A model generated the notes under the pieces. It saw only the letters and a list, made by a program, of their open reading frames with translations. It did not search any database and had not been told where the DNA came from. Below are positions 17,716 to 26,360 of a stretch of 64,000 nucleotides of DNA, piece after piece (the first letter of the stretch is position 1; every line of letters begins with the position of its first letter). Source of the DNA: Paenirhodobacter populi (GTDB lineage: Bacteria; Pseudomonadota; Alphaproteobacteria; Rhodobacterales; Rhodobacteraceae); the NCBI RefSeq assembly GCF_004022215.1, contig NZ_SAUZ01000002.1, positions 248,001 through 312,000 of the forward strand, written 5' to 3'. The position numbers were made by a program, and so were the translations under genes.

Positions 17716-18273
17716 ATGGCGCGGCAGGGGCAGCGAGGATTGCAAAGGCCGGTCGTGCTGGTGGGCATGATGGGAGCCGGGAAAACCGCGGTCGGCACGA
17801 TGCTGGCGCGGGTTCTTGGGGTGCCGTTCCTCGACAGCGACGAGGAAATCGTCCGCGCCGCGCAGATGCCCATTTCGGAAATCTTCGCGCGCGACGGCGA
17901 GCCGTTCTTTCGCGCCCGCGAAAGCGAGGTGCTGGCCCGGCTGCTGGGCGATGCGCCGGCGGTGATCTCGACGGGGGGCGGGGCCTTTCTGTCCGAAGGG
18001 AACCGGGCGCTGATCGCGCGGCACGGGATTTCCGTCTGGCTGAAGGCGGATCTTGACCTGTTGTGGCAACGGGTGCGGCACAAGAACACGCGGCCCCTGC
18101 TGCGCACGGCGGATCCCAAGGGCACGCTCGAAACCCTGCTGGCGGCGCGCGCGCCGGTCTATGCGCTGGCGCAGGTCGCGGTCGAGGCGGAGCCGGAGCT
18201 GTCGGTCGAACATATGGCGCAGAAGGTGATCGGGGCGCTGAAGGCGCATCCCGGCGTGATCGCGGAGGATTGA
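17716..18273 (+). CDS. aroK: shikimate kinase
   Basis: AroK (185 residues) phosphorylates shikimate in chorismate synthesis. P-loop GMMGAGKT is at residues 17-24, followed by the shikimate-binding DSDEEI, the FRARESEVL and STGGGAFL motifs, and the lid Arg in RTADPKGT. ATG 17716 gives the normal family length; the open frame extends upstream, but without a ribosome site. Its stop directly abuts the aroB start (TGAATG), as in most bacteria. Confidence 0.95.
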   Translation: MARQGQRGLQRPVVLVGMMGAGKTAVGTMLARVLGVPFLDSDEEIVRAAQMPISEIFARDGEPFFRARESEVLARLLGDAPAVISTGGGAFLSEGNRALIARHGISVWLKADLDLLWQRVRHKNTRPLLRTADPKGTLETLLAARAPVYALAQVAVEAEPELSVEHMAQKVIGALKAHPGVIAED

Positions 18274-19380
18274 ATGCGGAACGTGGTGCGGGTCGAACTT
18301 GGGGAACGGGCCTATGACGTGCGGATCGGCAGCGGGCTGATCGCGCAGGCCGGGGCAGAGATCGCGCCGCTGCTGCGCCGTCCTCGGGTGGCGATCATCA
18401 CCGATGAAACCGTCGCCCGGATGCATCTTGAGGAACTGCGCGCCGGGCTTGGCGGGATCGAGGCGGTGTCACTGGCATTGCCCGCGGGCGAGGGCACGAA
18501 AAGCTGGCCCCATCTGGAACAGGCCTGCGAATGGCTGCTGGCGCAGAAGGTGGAACGCAAGGATATCGTCATCGCCTTTGGCGGCGGGGTGATCGGCGAT
18601 CTGGCGGGCTTCGCGGCGGCGATCCTGCGCCGCGGCGTGCGCTTCGTGCAGATCCCGACGACGCTGCTGGCGCAGGTCGACAGCTCCGTCGGCGGCAAGA
18701 CCGGCATCAACGTCAAGGCGGGCAAGAACCTGATCGGCGCCTTCCACCAACCGTCGCTGGTGCTGGCGGATATCGACCTGCTGGGCACGCTGACGGCGCG
18801 CGATTTCCTCGCGGGTTATGGCGAGGTGGTGAAATACGGCCTTCTGGGCGATGCGGATTTCTTCGACTGGCTGGAGGCGAACGGCCCCGCGCTCGCGGCC
18901 GGGGACAAGGCCGCGCGGCTGCGCGCGGTGACCCGTTCGGTCGAGATGAAGGCCGAGATCGTCGCCCGCGACGAAACGGAAGAGGGCGACCGCGCGCTTC
19001 TGAACCTCGGCCACACGTTCTGCCACGCGCTTGAGGCGGCGACGGGCTATTCCGACCGCCTGCTGCATGGCGAGGGCGTGGCGATCGGCTGCGCGCTGGC
19101 TTTTGAGCTGAGCCAGCGGCTTGGCCTGTGTTCGCAGGAGGCGCCAAGCCGCGTGCGCGCCCATCTGAAGGCGATGGGCACCAAGGTGGACCTGTCCGAC
19201 ATTCCGGGCGATCTGCCGGATGCCGAGGGGCTGATCGCCCTGATGGCGCAGGACAAGAAGGTGCTGGACGGCAGGATGCGTTTCATCCTCGCGCATGGCA
19301 TCGGTCAGGCCTTCGTCACCTCGGACGTTCCGCGCGACGTGCTGAAGACGCTTTTGCAGGACGCGCTGCGCGGTCGCTGA
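18274..19380 (+). CDS. aroB: 3-dehydroquinate synthase
   Basis: AroB (368 residues) converts DAHP to 3-dehydroquinate using NAD+ and a divalent metal. Key motifs: GGGVIGDLAGFAAA for NAD binding, PTTLLAQVDSSVGGKTGIN, and the metal ligands in GYGEVVKYG (Glu), LNLGHTFCHALE (His) and LLHGEGVAIG (His). Translationally adjacent to aroK. It completes two steps of the shikimate pathway at this locus. No terminator with a T-tract is obvious after it. Confidence 0.96.
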   Translation: MRNVVRVELGERAYDVRIGSGLIAQAGAEIAPLLRRPRVAIITDETVARMHLEELRAGLGGIEAVSLALPAGEGTKSWPHLEQACEWLLAQKVERKDIVIAFGGGVIGDLAGFAAAILRRGVRFVQIPTTLLAQVDSSVGGKTGINVKAGKNLIGAFHQPSLVLADIDLLGTLTARDFLAGYGEVVKYGLLGDADFFDWLEANGPALAAGDKAARLRAVTRSVEMKAEIVARDETEEGDRALLNLGHTFCHALEAATGYSDRLLHGEGVAIGCALAFELSQRLGLCSQEAPSRVRAHLKAMGTKVDLSDIPGDLPDAEGLIALMAQDKKVLDGRMRFILAHGIGQAFVTSDVPRDVLKTLLQDALRGR

Positions 19381-19721
19381 TTGATTCGGCAGAACGGCGC
19401 ACCGGGCGAATCGGCCCGAAGGATGCTGCGGCGCGGCATTCATGCTGCGCTGTGGCGTGGTGGCGCTAACGCCGCCCAAGCACCGCAGCACATCAACAGC
19501 CAAACATCTGATGTCACGCTGATTTCCCGCCATCCGGCCGGGTGAATTTACAATGCACCTGCAACATCAGTGAATGAATTTACAGAAAAACATAATGAAA
19601 ATGAATGCTTACGAAAAATGGAGAGTTTGGTTTACAATGCAGTCGGGGGAATATGCGGCGCCGGGTCATTCCGTGCCGCGAGCGGCGTTTCGCCGCGCGA
19701 CAGCGAGGAGGAGGAAACTCA
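19381..19721 (+). promoter_or_regulatory. long acs upstream region with phased TTTACA repeats
   Basis: This 341-base gap holds no convincing gene. Its second half (about 19540-19640) is strikingly AT-rich. TTTACA occurs at 19547, 19579 and 19631, in the same orientation, spaced 32 and 52 bases (close to three and five helical turns). The first and third copies extend to a perfect 11-mer TTTACAATGCA. These look like binding sites for an activator or repressor of acs. A short frame starting at 19574 inside it is probably not coding. Confidence 0.5.
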
Positions 19722-21701
19722 ATGACCAAGCACGAACAGGTCGTCGCCGACAATGGCATGTGTCCGATTCCGCAGGGTTTTGAAAACGCCCATGCGGACA
19801 CGCCCAAATATCTGGAGATGTATCGCGAATCGATCGAGAACCCCGATGCCTTCTGGGGCCGCGAGGGGCTGCGGCTCGACTGGATCAAGCCTTATAGCAT
19901 CGTCAAGAACACCGATTTCACCTTCGGCAAGGTCTCGATCAAATGGTTCGAGGACGGGGTGCTGAACGCCTCGGTCAACTGCATCGACCGGCACCTGAAG
20001 GATCGCGCGCTGCAGACCGCGATCATCTTCGAGCCCGACGACCCGCATGAAAGCTCGCGCCACATCACCTATCGGGAGCTGTCCGAAAAGGTGAACCGGA
20101 TGGCGAACGTGCTGCTGTCGCAGGGCGTGATGCGCGGCGACCGGGTGGTGATCTATCTGCCGATGATCCCCGAGGCGGCCTATGCGATGCTCGCCTGCGC
20201 GCGGATCGGGGCGATCCATTCCGTGGTTTTCGCGGGCTTTTCGCCCGATGCGCTGGCGAACCGGATCAACGATTGCGGCGCCAAGCTGGTGATCACCGCC
20301 GATACCGCGCCGCGCGGCGGCAAGCGCACGCCGCTCAAAGCGAATACCGATGCGGCGCTGCTGCATTGCTCGGACAAGGTGCGCTGTCTGGTGGTGCGCC
20401 GCACCGGCGACCAGATCAGCTGGACCGAAGGCCGCGACGTCGACATCAGCTACATGATGGAACAGGTTTCCCCCGAATGCCCGCCGCGGCCGATGGGGGC
20501 GGAGGATCCGCTGTTCATCCTTTACACCTCGGGCTCGACCGGCAAGCCGAAGGGCGTCGTGCATTCGACGGGCGGCTATCTGGTCTATGTCTCGATGACG
20601 CATGAATACACTTTCGACTATCACGAGGGCGACGTGTTCTGGTGCTCGGCCGATGTGGGCTGGGTGACGGGGCACAGCTATATCGTCTACGGGCCGCTGG
20701 CGAACGGGGCGACGACGCTGATGTTCGAGGGCGTGCCGACATGGCCCGATCCGGGCCGGTTCTGGGCGATCTGCGAAAAGCATGGCGTGACCCAGTTCCA
20801 CACGGCACCCACCGCGATCCGCGCGCTGATGGCGCAGGGCGCCGAATGGGTGGACAAATACGATCTCTCCTCGCTCAAGCTGATCGGCACGGTGGGCGAG
20901 CCGATCAACCCCGAGGCATGGCACTGGTACAACGAACATGTCGGCAAGGGCCGCTGCCCGATCGTCGACACCTACTGGCAGACGGAAACCGGCGGCAACA
21001 TGCTGACGCCGCTGCCGGGCGCGACACCGACGAAGCCGGGATCGGCGACCAATCCGTTCTTCGGGGTGAAGCCCGTGGTGCTGGAACCGCAGACCGGCGT
21101 CCGCATCGGCGAGGTGGAATGCGAAGGCGTGCTGGCGATCTCGGACAGCTGGCCGGGGCAGATGCGCACCGTCTGGGGCGATCACGAGCGTTTTCAGGAA
21201 ACCTATTTCAGCCAGTATCGCGGCTATTACTTCACCGGCGACGGCTGCCGGCGCGACAGCGACGGTTACTACTGGATCACCGGCCGCGTCGATGACGTGC
21301 TGAACGTGTCCGGCCACCGCATGGGCACGGCCGAAATCGAAAGCGCGCTCGTCGCCCATCCGGCGGTGGCCGAGGCGGCGGTGGTCGGCTATCCGCACGA
21401 CCTCAAGGGGCAGGGGATCTACGCCTATGTCACCCTGATGAACGACCAGACGCCTTCGGACGAGCTGCGCTCGGAACTGGAAAAGTGGGTGCGCACGGAA
21501 ATCGGCCCGATCGCCAAGCCCGACCTGATCCAGTGGGCGCCCGGCCTGCCCAAGACCCGCTCGGGCAAGATCATGCGCCGCATCCTGCGCAAGATCGCCG
21601 AAAACGACTATGGCGCGCTTGGCGACATCTCGACGCTGTCCGATCCGGGGGTCGTGCAGGATCTGATCGACAACCGCATGAACCGCGGAGCCGACGCATG
21701 A
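19722..21701 (+). CDS. acs: acetyl-CoA synthetase (AMP-forming)
   Basis: Acs (659 residues) activates acetate to acetyl-CoA with ATP, releasing AMP and PPi. Motifs: the adenylate loop [11 protein letters not shown], the acetate-pocket region [22 protein letters not shown], and [21 protein letters not shown] hinge. The C-terminal [11 protein letters not shown] carries the lysine that is acetylated and switched off in other bacteria. ATG 19722 has GAGGAGGAA upstream. The stop overlaps adk by ATGA. Upstream repeats suggest dedicated regulation. Confidence 0.96.
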   Translation: MTKHEQVVADNGMCPIPQGFENAHADTPKYLEMYRESIENPDAFWGREGLRLDWIKPYSIVKNTDFTFGKVSIKWFEDGVLNASVNCIDRHLKDRALQTAIIFEPDDPHESSRHITYRELSEKVNRMANVLLSQGVMRGDRVVIYLPMIPEAAYAMLACARIGAIHSVVFAGFSPDALANRINDCGAKLVITADTAPRGGKRTPLKANTDAALLHCSDKVRCLVVRRTGDQISWTEGRDVDISYMMEQVSPECPPRPMGAEDPLFILYTSGSTGKPKGVVHSTGGYLVYVSMTHEYTFDYHEGDVFWCSADVGWVTGHSYIVYGPLANGATTLMFEGVPTWPDPGRFWAICEKHGVTQFHTAPTAIRALMAQGAEWVDKYDLSSLKLIGTVGEPINPEAWHWYNEHVGKGRCPIVDTYWQTETGGNMLTPLPGATPTKPGSATNPFFGVKPVVLEPQTGVRIGEVECEGVLAISDSWPGQMRTVWGDHERFQETYFSQYRGYYFTGDGCRRDSDGYYWITGRVDDVLNVSGHRMGTAEIESALVAHPAVAEAAVVGYPHDLKGQGIYAYVTLMNDQTPSDELRSELEKWVRTEIGPIAKPDLIQWAPGLPKTRSGKIMRRILRKIAENDYGALGDISTLSDPGVVQDLIDNRMNRGADA

Positions 21702-22390
21702 ACGAGATGGCGAATGCGGTCGACACGAAACCCCTTGTGCTGATCCTGCTCGGTCCGCCGGGCGCGGGGAAGGGGACGCAGGCGCGGATCCTTGAGGAAG
21801 CCTTCGGGCTCGTGCAGCTCTCGACCGGGGATCTCCTGCGGGCGGCGGTGGCCGAGGGCACCCCCGCCGGGCTTGCGGCCAAGGCGGTGATGGAGGCGGG
21901 CGGGCTCGTCAGCGACGAGATCGTCCTCGCCATCCTCAAGGACCGGATGGCCGGGCCGGATGTGTCGGCGGGCGTCATCCTCGACGGGTTTCCGCGCACG
22001 GCGGTGCAGGCGGCGGCGCTCGATGACCTTCTGGCCGAAACCGGCCAGCGCGTCGATGCCGCGGTCAGCCTGGATGTCGACGACGAGGCGATGATCGCCC
22101 GCGTCGCCGGCCGCTACAGCTGCGCCCTGTGTGGCGAGGGCTACCACGACAGCTTCAAGATCCCGGCCGTGGCCGGGGTCTGCGACAAATGCGGCGGTAC
22201 CGAGTTCCGGCGCCGCCCCGACGATACCGCCGAAACGGCGCGGGCGCGGCTGGAGACCTATCACAGCCAGACCGCCCCGCTGATAGATCACTACGACCGG
22301 CTTGGCGTTCTGGCGCGGGTCGATGCGATGGGCTCGATCGCGGATGTGCGCGCGGCGCTCGCCCGGGTCGTGGGGGCCGTGGCGGCCTGA
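21698..22390 (+). CDS. adk: adenylate kinase, zinc-lid type, coupled to acs
   Basis: Adk (230 residues) converts AMP plus ATP to two ADP. P-loop [11 protein letters not shown] follows a short leader. The lid has four cysteines (142, 145, 162, 165) that should bind zinc, as in Gram-positive and Paracoccus-type enzymes. The first codon overlaps the acs stop (ATGA), so Acs and Adk are made together: Adk consumes the AMP that Acs releases. A housekeeping adk near the ribosomal genes is expected elsewhere, making this a second, pathway-linked copy. Confidence 0.93.
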   Translation: MNEMANAVDTKPLVLILLGPPGAGKGTQARILEEAFGLVQLSTGDLLRAAVAEGTPAGLAAKAVMEAGGLVSDEIVLAILKDRMAGPDVSAGVILDGFPRTAVQAAALDDLLAETGQRVDAAVSLDVDDEAMIARVAGRYSCALCGEGYHDSFKIPAVAGVCDKCGGTEFRRRPDDTAETARARLETYHSQTAPLIDHYDRLGVLARVDAMGSIADVRAALARVVGAVAA

Positions 22391-22582
22391 CGCCGCCACG
22401 AAGCGCCGCACCCCCGGGAGGAGGCCCGGGGGACAGCGGCGGGAAGGCCGGGCGACATGCCCGGTCCAATCGGAAAACGTCCACCCCGGCAGGGGCGGGA
22501 CCGGAGGGCATGCCCGTTCCGGCCCGGGTGGGTTGTTGTGTCTCAGGGAGACCGGCCACGGCCGGCAGAAGGAGGAGAGACG
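22391..22582 (+). promoter_or_regulatory. structured spacer with several hairpins between adk and the permease gene
   Basis: Three good inverted repeats follow one another: CCCCCGGG-N6-CCCGGGGG (22411-22432), CCGGGC-N5-GCCCGG (22448-22464), and the palindrome GGGCATGCCC (22506-22515) flanked by CCGGA/TCCGG. None has a T-tract. They could limit read-through, protect the upstream mRNA end or regulate the permease. Confidence 0.45.
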
Positions 22583-24370
22583 ATGGCTTCATACAACACC
22601 AACGTGACGGCCGAGCGGGCGCGTCCGATGACCCGCGACGAAAAGCGGGTCATCGCGGCGTCATCCGCCGGCACGATCTTCGAGTGGTACGACTTCTACC
22701 TGTACGGCTCGCTTGCGGCGATCATCGGGGCGCAGTTCTTCACCGCCTTCCCCGAAGCCACGCGCAACGTCTTTGCGCTGCTGGCCTTTGCCGCGGGCTT
22801 CATCGTGCGGCCCTTCGGGGCGCTGGTGTTCGGCTCGCTCGGCGATCTGGTGGGGCGGAAATACACCTTCCTCATGACGATCATGATCATGGGCGTCTCG
22901 ACCTTCATCGTCGGGCTTCTGCCCGGCTATGCAAGCTGGGGCGTCGCGGCGCCGATCATCCTGATCGTTCTGCGGATGCTGCAGGGGCTGGCGCTTGGCG
23001 GCGAATATGGCGGTGCCGCGGTCTATGTGGCGGAACATGCGCCGCAGAACCGCCGGGGCTATTACACCGCCTTCATCCAGACGACGGCGACGCTCGGCCT
23101 GCTTCTGTCGCTGATCGTGATCCTGCTGGTGCAGGGCTATGTGAACGCGAATTATCCGATGGTCGCGGTGCTCGACCTTGCGGGCAATCCGGTGCTGAAC
23201 CCGGACGGGACGGAACGCATGATCCGCGCCTTTGACGCCTGGGGATGGCGGATTCCGTTCCTGTGCTCGATCTTCCTGCTGGGCATCTCGCTCTATATCC
23301 GGCTGCAGATGGAAGAAAGCCCGGCCTTCAAGAAGATGAAGGCGGAAGGCGCGCAATCCAAGGCGCCGCTGCGCGAGGCCTTCGGCACCTGGAAGAACGG
23401 CAAGATCGCGCTGATCGCGCTTCTGGGCCTGACGGCCGGGCAGGCCGTGGTCTGGTATTCGGGGCAGTTCTACGCGCTGTTCTTCATCCAGAACGTCATC
23501 AAGGTCGACAGCTTCACCGCGAACGTCCTTGTGGCGTGGTCGCTGATCCTCGGCACCGGGGGCTTCCTGTTCTTCGGCTCGCTGTCCGACAAGATCGGAC
23601 GAAAGCCGATTATCCTCGGCGGGTGCGTGCTGGCGGCGCTGACCTATTTCCCGGTCTTCAAGGCGCTGACCCATACGGCCAACCCGGCGCTTTATGCGGC
23701 ACAGCAGACGCAGGTCATCGTCACCGCCGATCCGAACGACTGTTCGTTCCAGTTCAACCCGACCGGGACGGCCAAGTTCACCTCGTCTTGCGACATCGCC
23801 AAGGCGGCGCTGTCCAAGCTCTCGGTGAATTCGGTGACCGAGGATGCCGCCCCCGGCACCCCCGCCACCGTGACGATCGAGGGCCAGGTGATCGCGTCCT
23901 ATGACGGTTCGAACCTGTCGGGGCCGGAACTCGCCGCCGCCCAGACCGCCTTCGACACCCAGGTGAACGCCGCGCTTTCGGCGGCGGGCTACCCGATGAC
24001 GCCGGGGGACAACATCACCGTTGCGCGGGCCAACCACTTCTTCGACATCTTCACGGTGCAGAAGCTGACGGTGGTCGTGATCCTGACCTATCTGATCTTG
24101 CTGGTGACGATGGTCTACGGCCCGATCGCGGCGATGCTGGTGGAGCTTTTCCCGACGCGGATCCGCTATTCCGGCCTGTCGCTGCCCTATCACATCGGCA
24201 ACGGCTGGTTCGGCGGGCTGCTTCCGGCGACGGCCTTCGCGATATCGGCTCAGTCCGGCAATATCTACGCGGGGCTGTGGTATGCGATCGTCGTGGCGGT
24301 GATGACTGTGGTGATCGGGGTGATCTTCGTGCCGAACAACACGCACAAGAAGAACATCTTCGTCGACTGA
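22583..24370 (+). CDS. MFS transporter, metabolite:H+ symporter (MHS) family, with a large extracytoplasmic insert
   Basis: The 595-residue permease has the MHS hallmarks: FEWYDFYLYG in helix 1, FGSLGDLVGRKYTF between helices 2 and 3, and a repeated SLSDKIGRKPII motif after helix 8. MHS members import organic acids or osmolytes with protons. An insert of about 100 residues (376-478) sits between membrane helices and should be periplasmic; Cys387 and Cys403 could form a disulfide. It follows acs-adk after a hairpin-rich spacer and has its own GGAGGAG site. Acetate or another short acid is a contextual guess only. Confidence 0.88.
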   Translation: MASYNTNVTAERARPMTRDEKRVIAASSAGTIFEWYDFYLYGSLAAIIGAQFFTAFPEATRNVFALLAFAAGFIVRPFGALVFGSLGDLVGRKYTFLMTIMIMGVSTFIVGLLPGYASWGVAAPIILIVLRMLQGLALGGEYGGAAVYVAEHAPQNRRGYYTAFIQTTATLGLLLSLIVILLVQGYVNANYPMVAVLDLAGNPVLNPDGTERMIRAFDAWGWRIPFLCSIFLLGISLYIRLQMEESPAFKKMKAEGAQSKAPLREAFGTWKNGKIALIALLGLTAGQAVVWYSGQFYALFFIQNVIKVDSFTANVLVAWSLILGTGGFLFFGSLSDKIGRKPIILGGCVLAALTYFPVFKALTHTANPALYAAQQTQVIVTADPNDCSFQFNPTGTAKFTSSCDIAKAALSKLSVNSVTEDAAPGTPATVTIEGQVIASYDGSNLSGPELAAAQTAFDTQVNAALSAAGYPMTPGDNITVARANHFFDIFTVQKLTVVVILTYLILLVTMVYGPIAAMLVELFPTRIRYSGLSLPYHIGNGWFGGLLPATAFAISAQSGNIYAGLWYAIVVAVMTVVIGVIFVPNNTHKKNIFVD

Positions 24371-24391
24371 CCCGGCCTTGCCGGTTGCATC

Positions 24392-24423
24392 GGGGCCGTC
24401 CCTTCGGGGGCGGCCTTTCTTAT
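24392..24423 (+). terminator. intrinsic terminator after the MHS permease
   Basis: GGCCGTCCC pairs with GGGGCGGCC across a TTC loop and is followed by TTTCTTATT. It lies 21 bases after the stop codon. Confidence 0.75.
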
Positions 24424-24429
24424 TGCCTT

Positions 24430-24493
24430 CATCTTTCCTTAAATATCCCGGGGGTGAGCCCGGAACGGGCGAGGGGGCTGGCCCCCTTCCCCC
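24430..24493 (-). repeat. dispersed hairpin repeat, copy 4
   Basis: Immediately after the arsC-like stop and read in that gene's direction. The inner hairpin is again the GCCCG/CGGGC version. The conserved block has one change (TTAAGGAAA in place of TTATGGAAA). Confidence 0.75.
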
Positions 24494-24852
24494 TAGAGGA
24501 TGGAAAGCACCGTCTCCGGCGGACGCCCGATCCGCGCGGCATCGCCGTGGATCACCACCGGCCGCTCGATCAGGCGCGGATGCGCGACAAGCGCGTCGAG
24601 GATCGCCTCTTCCCCGGATGCGCGCGTCAGCCCGGCGGGCACCTCGGGCTCCTTCCAACGCAGCAGATCCGCCGCCGGACGTCCGAGCTTTTCAAGCACA
24701 GCGCGCAGTTCGGCCCGGTCCGGCGGGTCTTGCAGATACAGCCGGATTTCAGGCTCGATCCCATGCGCGCGCAGCAGGTCCAGCGTCTTGCGCGATGTGG
24801 TGCAGCGCGGATTGTGCCAGATCTCCACCGTCAGAGCCCCTGTCACAGCCAT
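24493..24852 (-). CDS. ArsC/Spx-family glutaredoxin-like protein
   Basis: A 119-residue thioredoxin-fold protein of the ArsC family. The active Cys is in [13 protein letters not shown] near residue 17, and RLYLQDPP follows helix 2 as in YfgD-type proteins. Such proteins are glutathione/glutaredoxin-dependent reductases; true arsenate reduction needs three Arg residues that I cannot confirm, and no ars operon surrounds it. The start overlaps the pyrD stop by ten bases, so it is the third gene of a DUF952-pyrD-arsC transcript. Confidence 0.8.
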   Translation of the reverse strand: MAVTGALTVEIWHNPRCTTSRKTLDLLRAHGIEPEIRLYLQDPPDRAELRAVLEKLGRPAADLLRWKEPEVPAGLTRASGEEAILDALVAHPRLIERPVVIHGDAARIGRPPETVLSIL

Positions 24853-25901
24853 CGCGCCCGCCCGGTTCCCACCGCCTCGGCGACCGAGGAAAAACCGTCG
24901 CGCGACAGCAGGCCATCCAGCCCGCGCGCGATTCCGGGGATCAGCGACATGCCCTGATAGACCATCGCCGTATAGACCTGCACCGCCGAGGCTCCGGCCC
25001 GGATCTTTTCATAGGCCTGCTCGGCCGAGCCGACGCCGCCCACCCCGATCAGCGGGATCTTCCCGCGCGTGAGCCGCGAGAGCTGCGCCAGCACGCGGGT
25101 CGAGCGTTCGAACAGCGGCGCGCCCGACAGCCCGCCCGGCTGCCCGGCATCCGGGGAATGCAGCCCGTCGCGCGACAGGGTGGTGTTGGTGGCGACGATC
25201 GCATCGAGCCCGGCGCGCAGGGCGACCTCGGCGATATCCTCGATCTCGGCGGGGCTCAGGTCGGGGGCGATCTTCAGGAAGACCGGGATCCTCCGTTCGA
25301 GCGCATCCCGCGCCTCGGTCACGCCACGCAGCAGGGCGGCGAGCGCATCTTTCCCCTGCAGATCGCGCAGCTTTTCGGTATTGGGCGAGCTGACGTTCAC
25401 CGTGGCGAAGTCGATATGCGCGCCCGCATGGCGCAGCACGGTGGCAAAATCCGCGGCGCGGTCGGCGCTGTCCTTGTTCGCGCCGAGGTTCAGCCCGACG
25501 GGGATCCCCGCCGGCCGCTGCGCCAGACGTTCGGTGATCGGCTCCATACCGTCGTTGTTGAAGCCGAAGCGGTTGATCGCGGCGCGATCCTCGGTCAGTC
25601 GCCACAGGCGCGGCTTGGGATTGCCGGGCTGCGGCCGGGGTGTGGCGGCGCCGACTTCGAGGAAGCCGAAGCCCGCCCGCATCAGCGGCGACAGCGCCAC
25701 CGCATTCTTGTCATAGCCCGCCGCAAGGCCTACCGGGTTCGGCAGCTTCAGCCCTGCAAGCTCCGTCGCCAGCCGGGCCGAAGTGACGGGGCCGGGTGCG
25801 GGCACCAGCCCGCAGCGCAGGGTCCGCAGCGACAGGCCATGCGACAGCTCGGGATCCAGCCGGTGCAGGACGGCGAGCCCCAGCCTTTCGGTCACGCTCA
25901 T
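24843..25901 (-). CDS. pyrD: dihydroorotate dehydrogenase (quinone), class 2
   Basis: PyrD (352 residues) oxidises dihydroorotate to orotate in pyrimidine synthesis, using FMN and the quinone pool at the inner membrane. An amphipathic N-terminal extension ([23 protein letters not shown]) marks the membrane-bound class 2 enzyme. Motifs: [34 protein letters not shown] with the catalytic Ser, and [33 protein letters not shown] 25901 overlaps the DUF952 gene stop (ATGA). Confidence 0.95.
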   Translation of the reverse strand: MSVTERLGLAVLHRLDPELSHGLSLRTLRCGLVPAPGPVTSARLATELAGLKLPNPVGLAAGYDKNAVALSPLMRAGFGFLEVGAATPRPQPGNPKPRLWRLTEDRAAINRFGFNNDGMEPITERLAQRPAGIPVGLNLGANKDSADRAADFATVLRHAGAHIDFATVNVSSPNTEKLRDLQGKDALAALLRGVTEARDALERRIPVFLKIAPDLSPAEIEDIAEVALRAGLDAIVATNTTLSRDGLHSPDAGQPGGLSGAPLFERSTRVLAQLSRLTRGKIPLIGVGGVGSAEQAYEKIRAGASAVQVYTAMVYQGMSLIPGIARGLDGLLSRDGFSSVAEAVGTGRARWL

Positions 25902-26236
25902 GGCAGCACCTCGGGGAAGATATGGCCCGCGACGCCCATCGGCAGGGAGCGGTCCCACAGGACCTCATCCAGCCGCAGCGCACGATACAGGTGCGGAAAC
26001 AGCGCCCCGCCGCGCGAGGGCTCCCATTTCAGCGCCGGGCCGAGCCGGTCGGGATCGACCGCGACAAGGACCAGATCGCTTTCCGCGGCGAAATGCTTGG
26101 CCGCGGTTTCGGTCACCTGCGCGCTGGTGGAAAAGTGGATGAAGCCGTCCGCCAGATCGACGGGCGCGCCAAGCGTTTCGCCCGCGTCGCGGAACGCATT
26201 CCATTCGGGTCGGCGGAAAATCTTGTAGATCACCAT
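25898..26236 (-). CDS. DUF952-family protein
   Basis: A 112-residue cytoplasmic protein with the DUF952 pattern: [15 protein letters not shown] at the start, [20 protein letters not shown] in the middle, and FPHLYRAL near the end. DUF952 proteins are compact and of unknown function, often next to pyrD in alphaproteobacteria. The ribosome site before ATG 26236 is weak. It opens the transcript DUF952-pyrD-arsC-like. Confidence 0.82.
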   Translation of the reverse strand: MVIYKIFRRPEWNAFRDAGETLGAPVDLADGFIHFSTSAQVTETAAKHFAAESDLVLVAVDPDRLGPALKWEPSRGGALFPHLYRALRLDEVLWDRSLPMGVAGHIFPEVLP

Positions 26237-26360
26237 GCCGATGCAATGCCGAAAGCCGGGGCCGGGGTCAATATGCTTGGGGTCGGGGATTCCGCTTTTG
26301 ACAGGCGCGGTCCAGGGCGGGCAAGGTTGACGGGACGCGATTCACCCCTCGGAGGTCCTG

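Noticed and set aside
19574-19783. Short frame in the acs leader beginning with an AT-rich Met-Asn-Leu-Gln-Lys start
   Set aside because: It runs into acs in a different frame, its second half is Arg-rich shadow, and there is no ribosome site.
22661-24658. 665-codon minus-strand frame
   Set aside because: Antisense to the MHS permease; no recognisable domain and a shadow composition.
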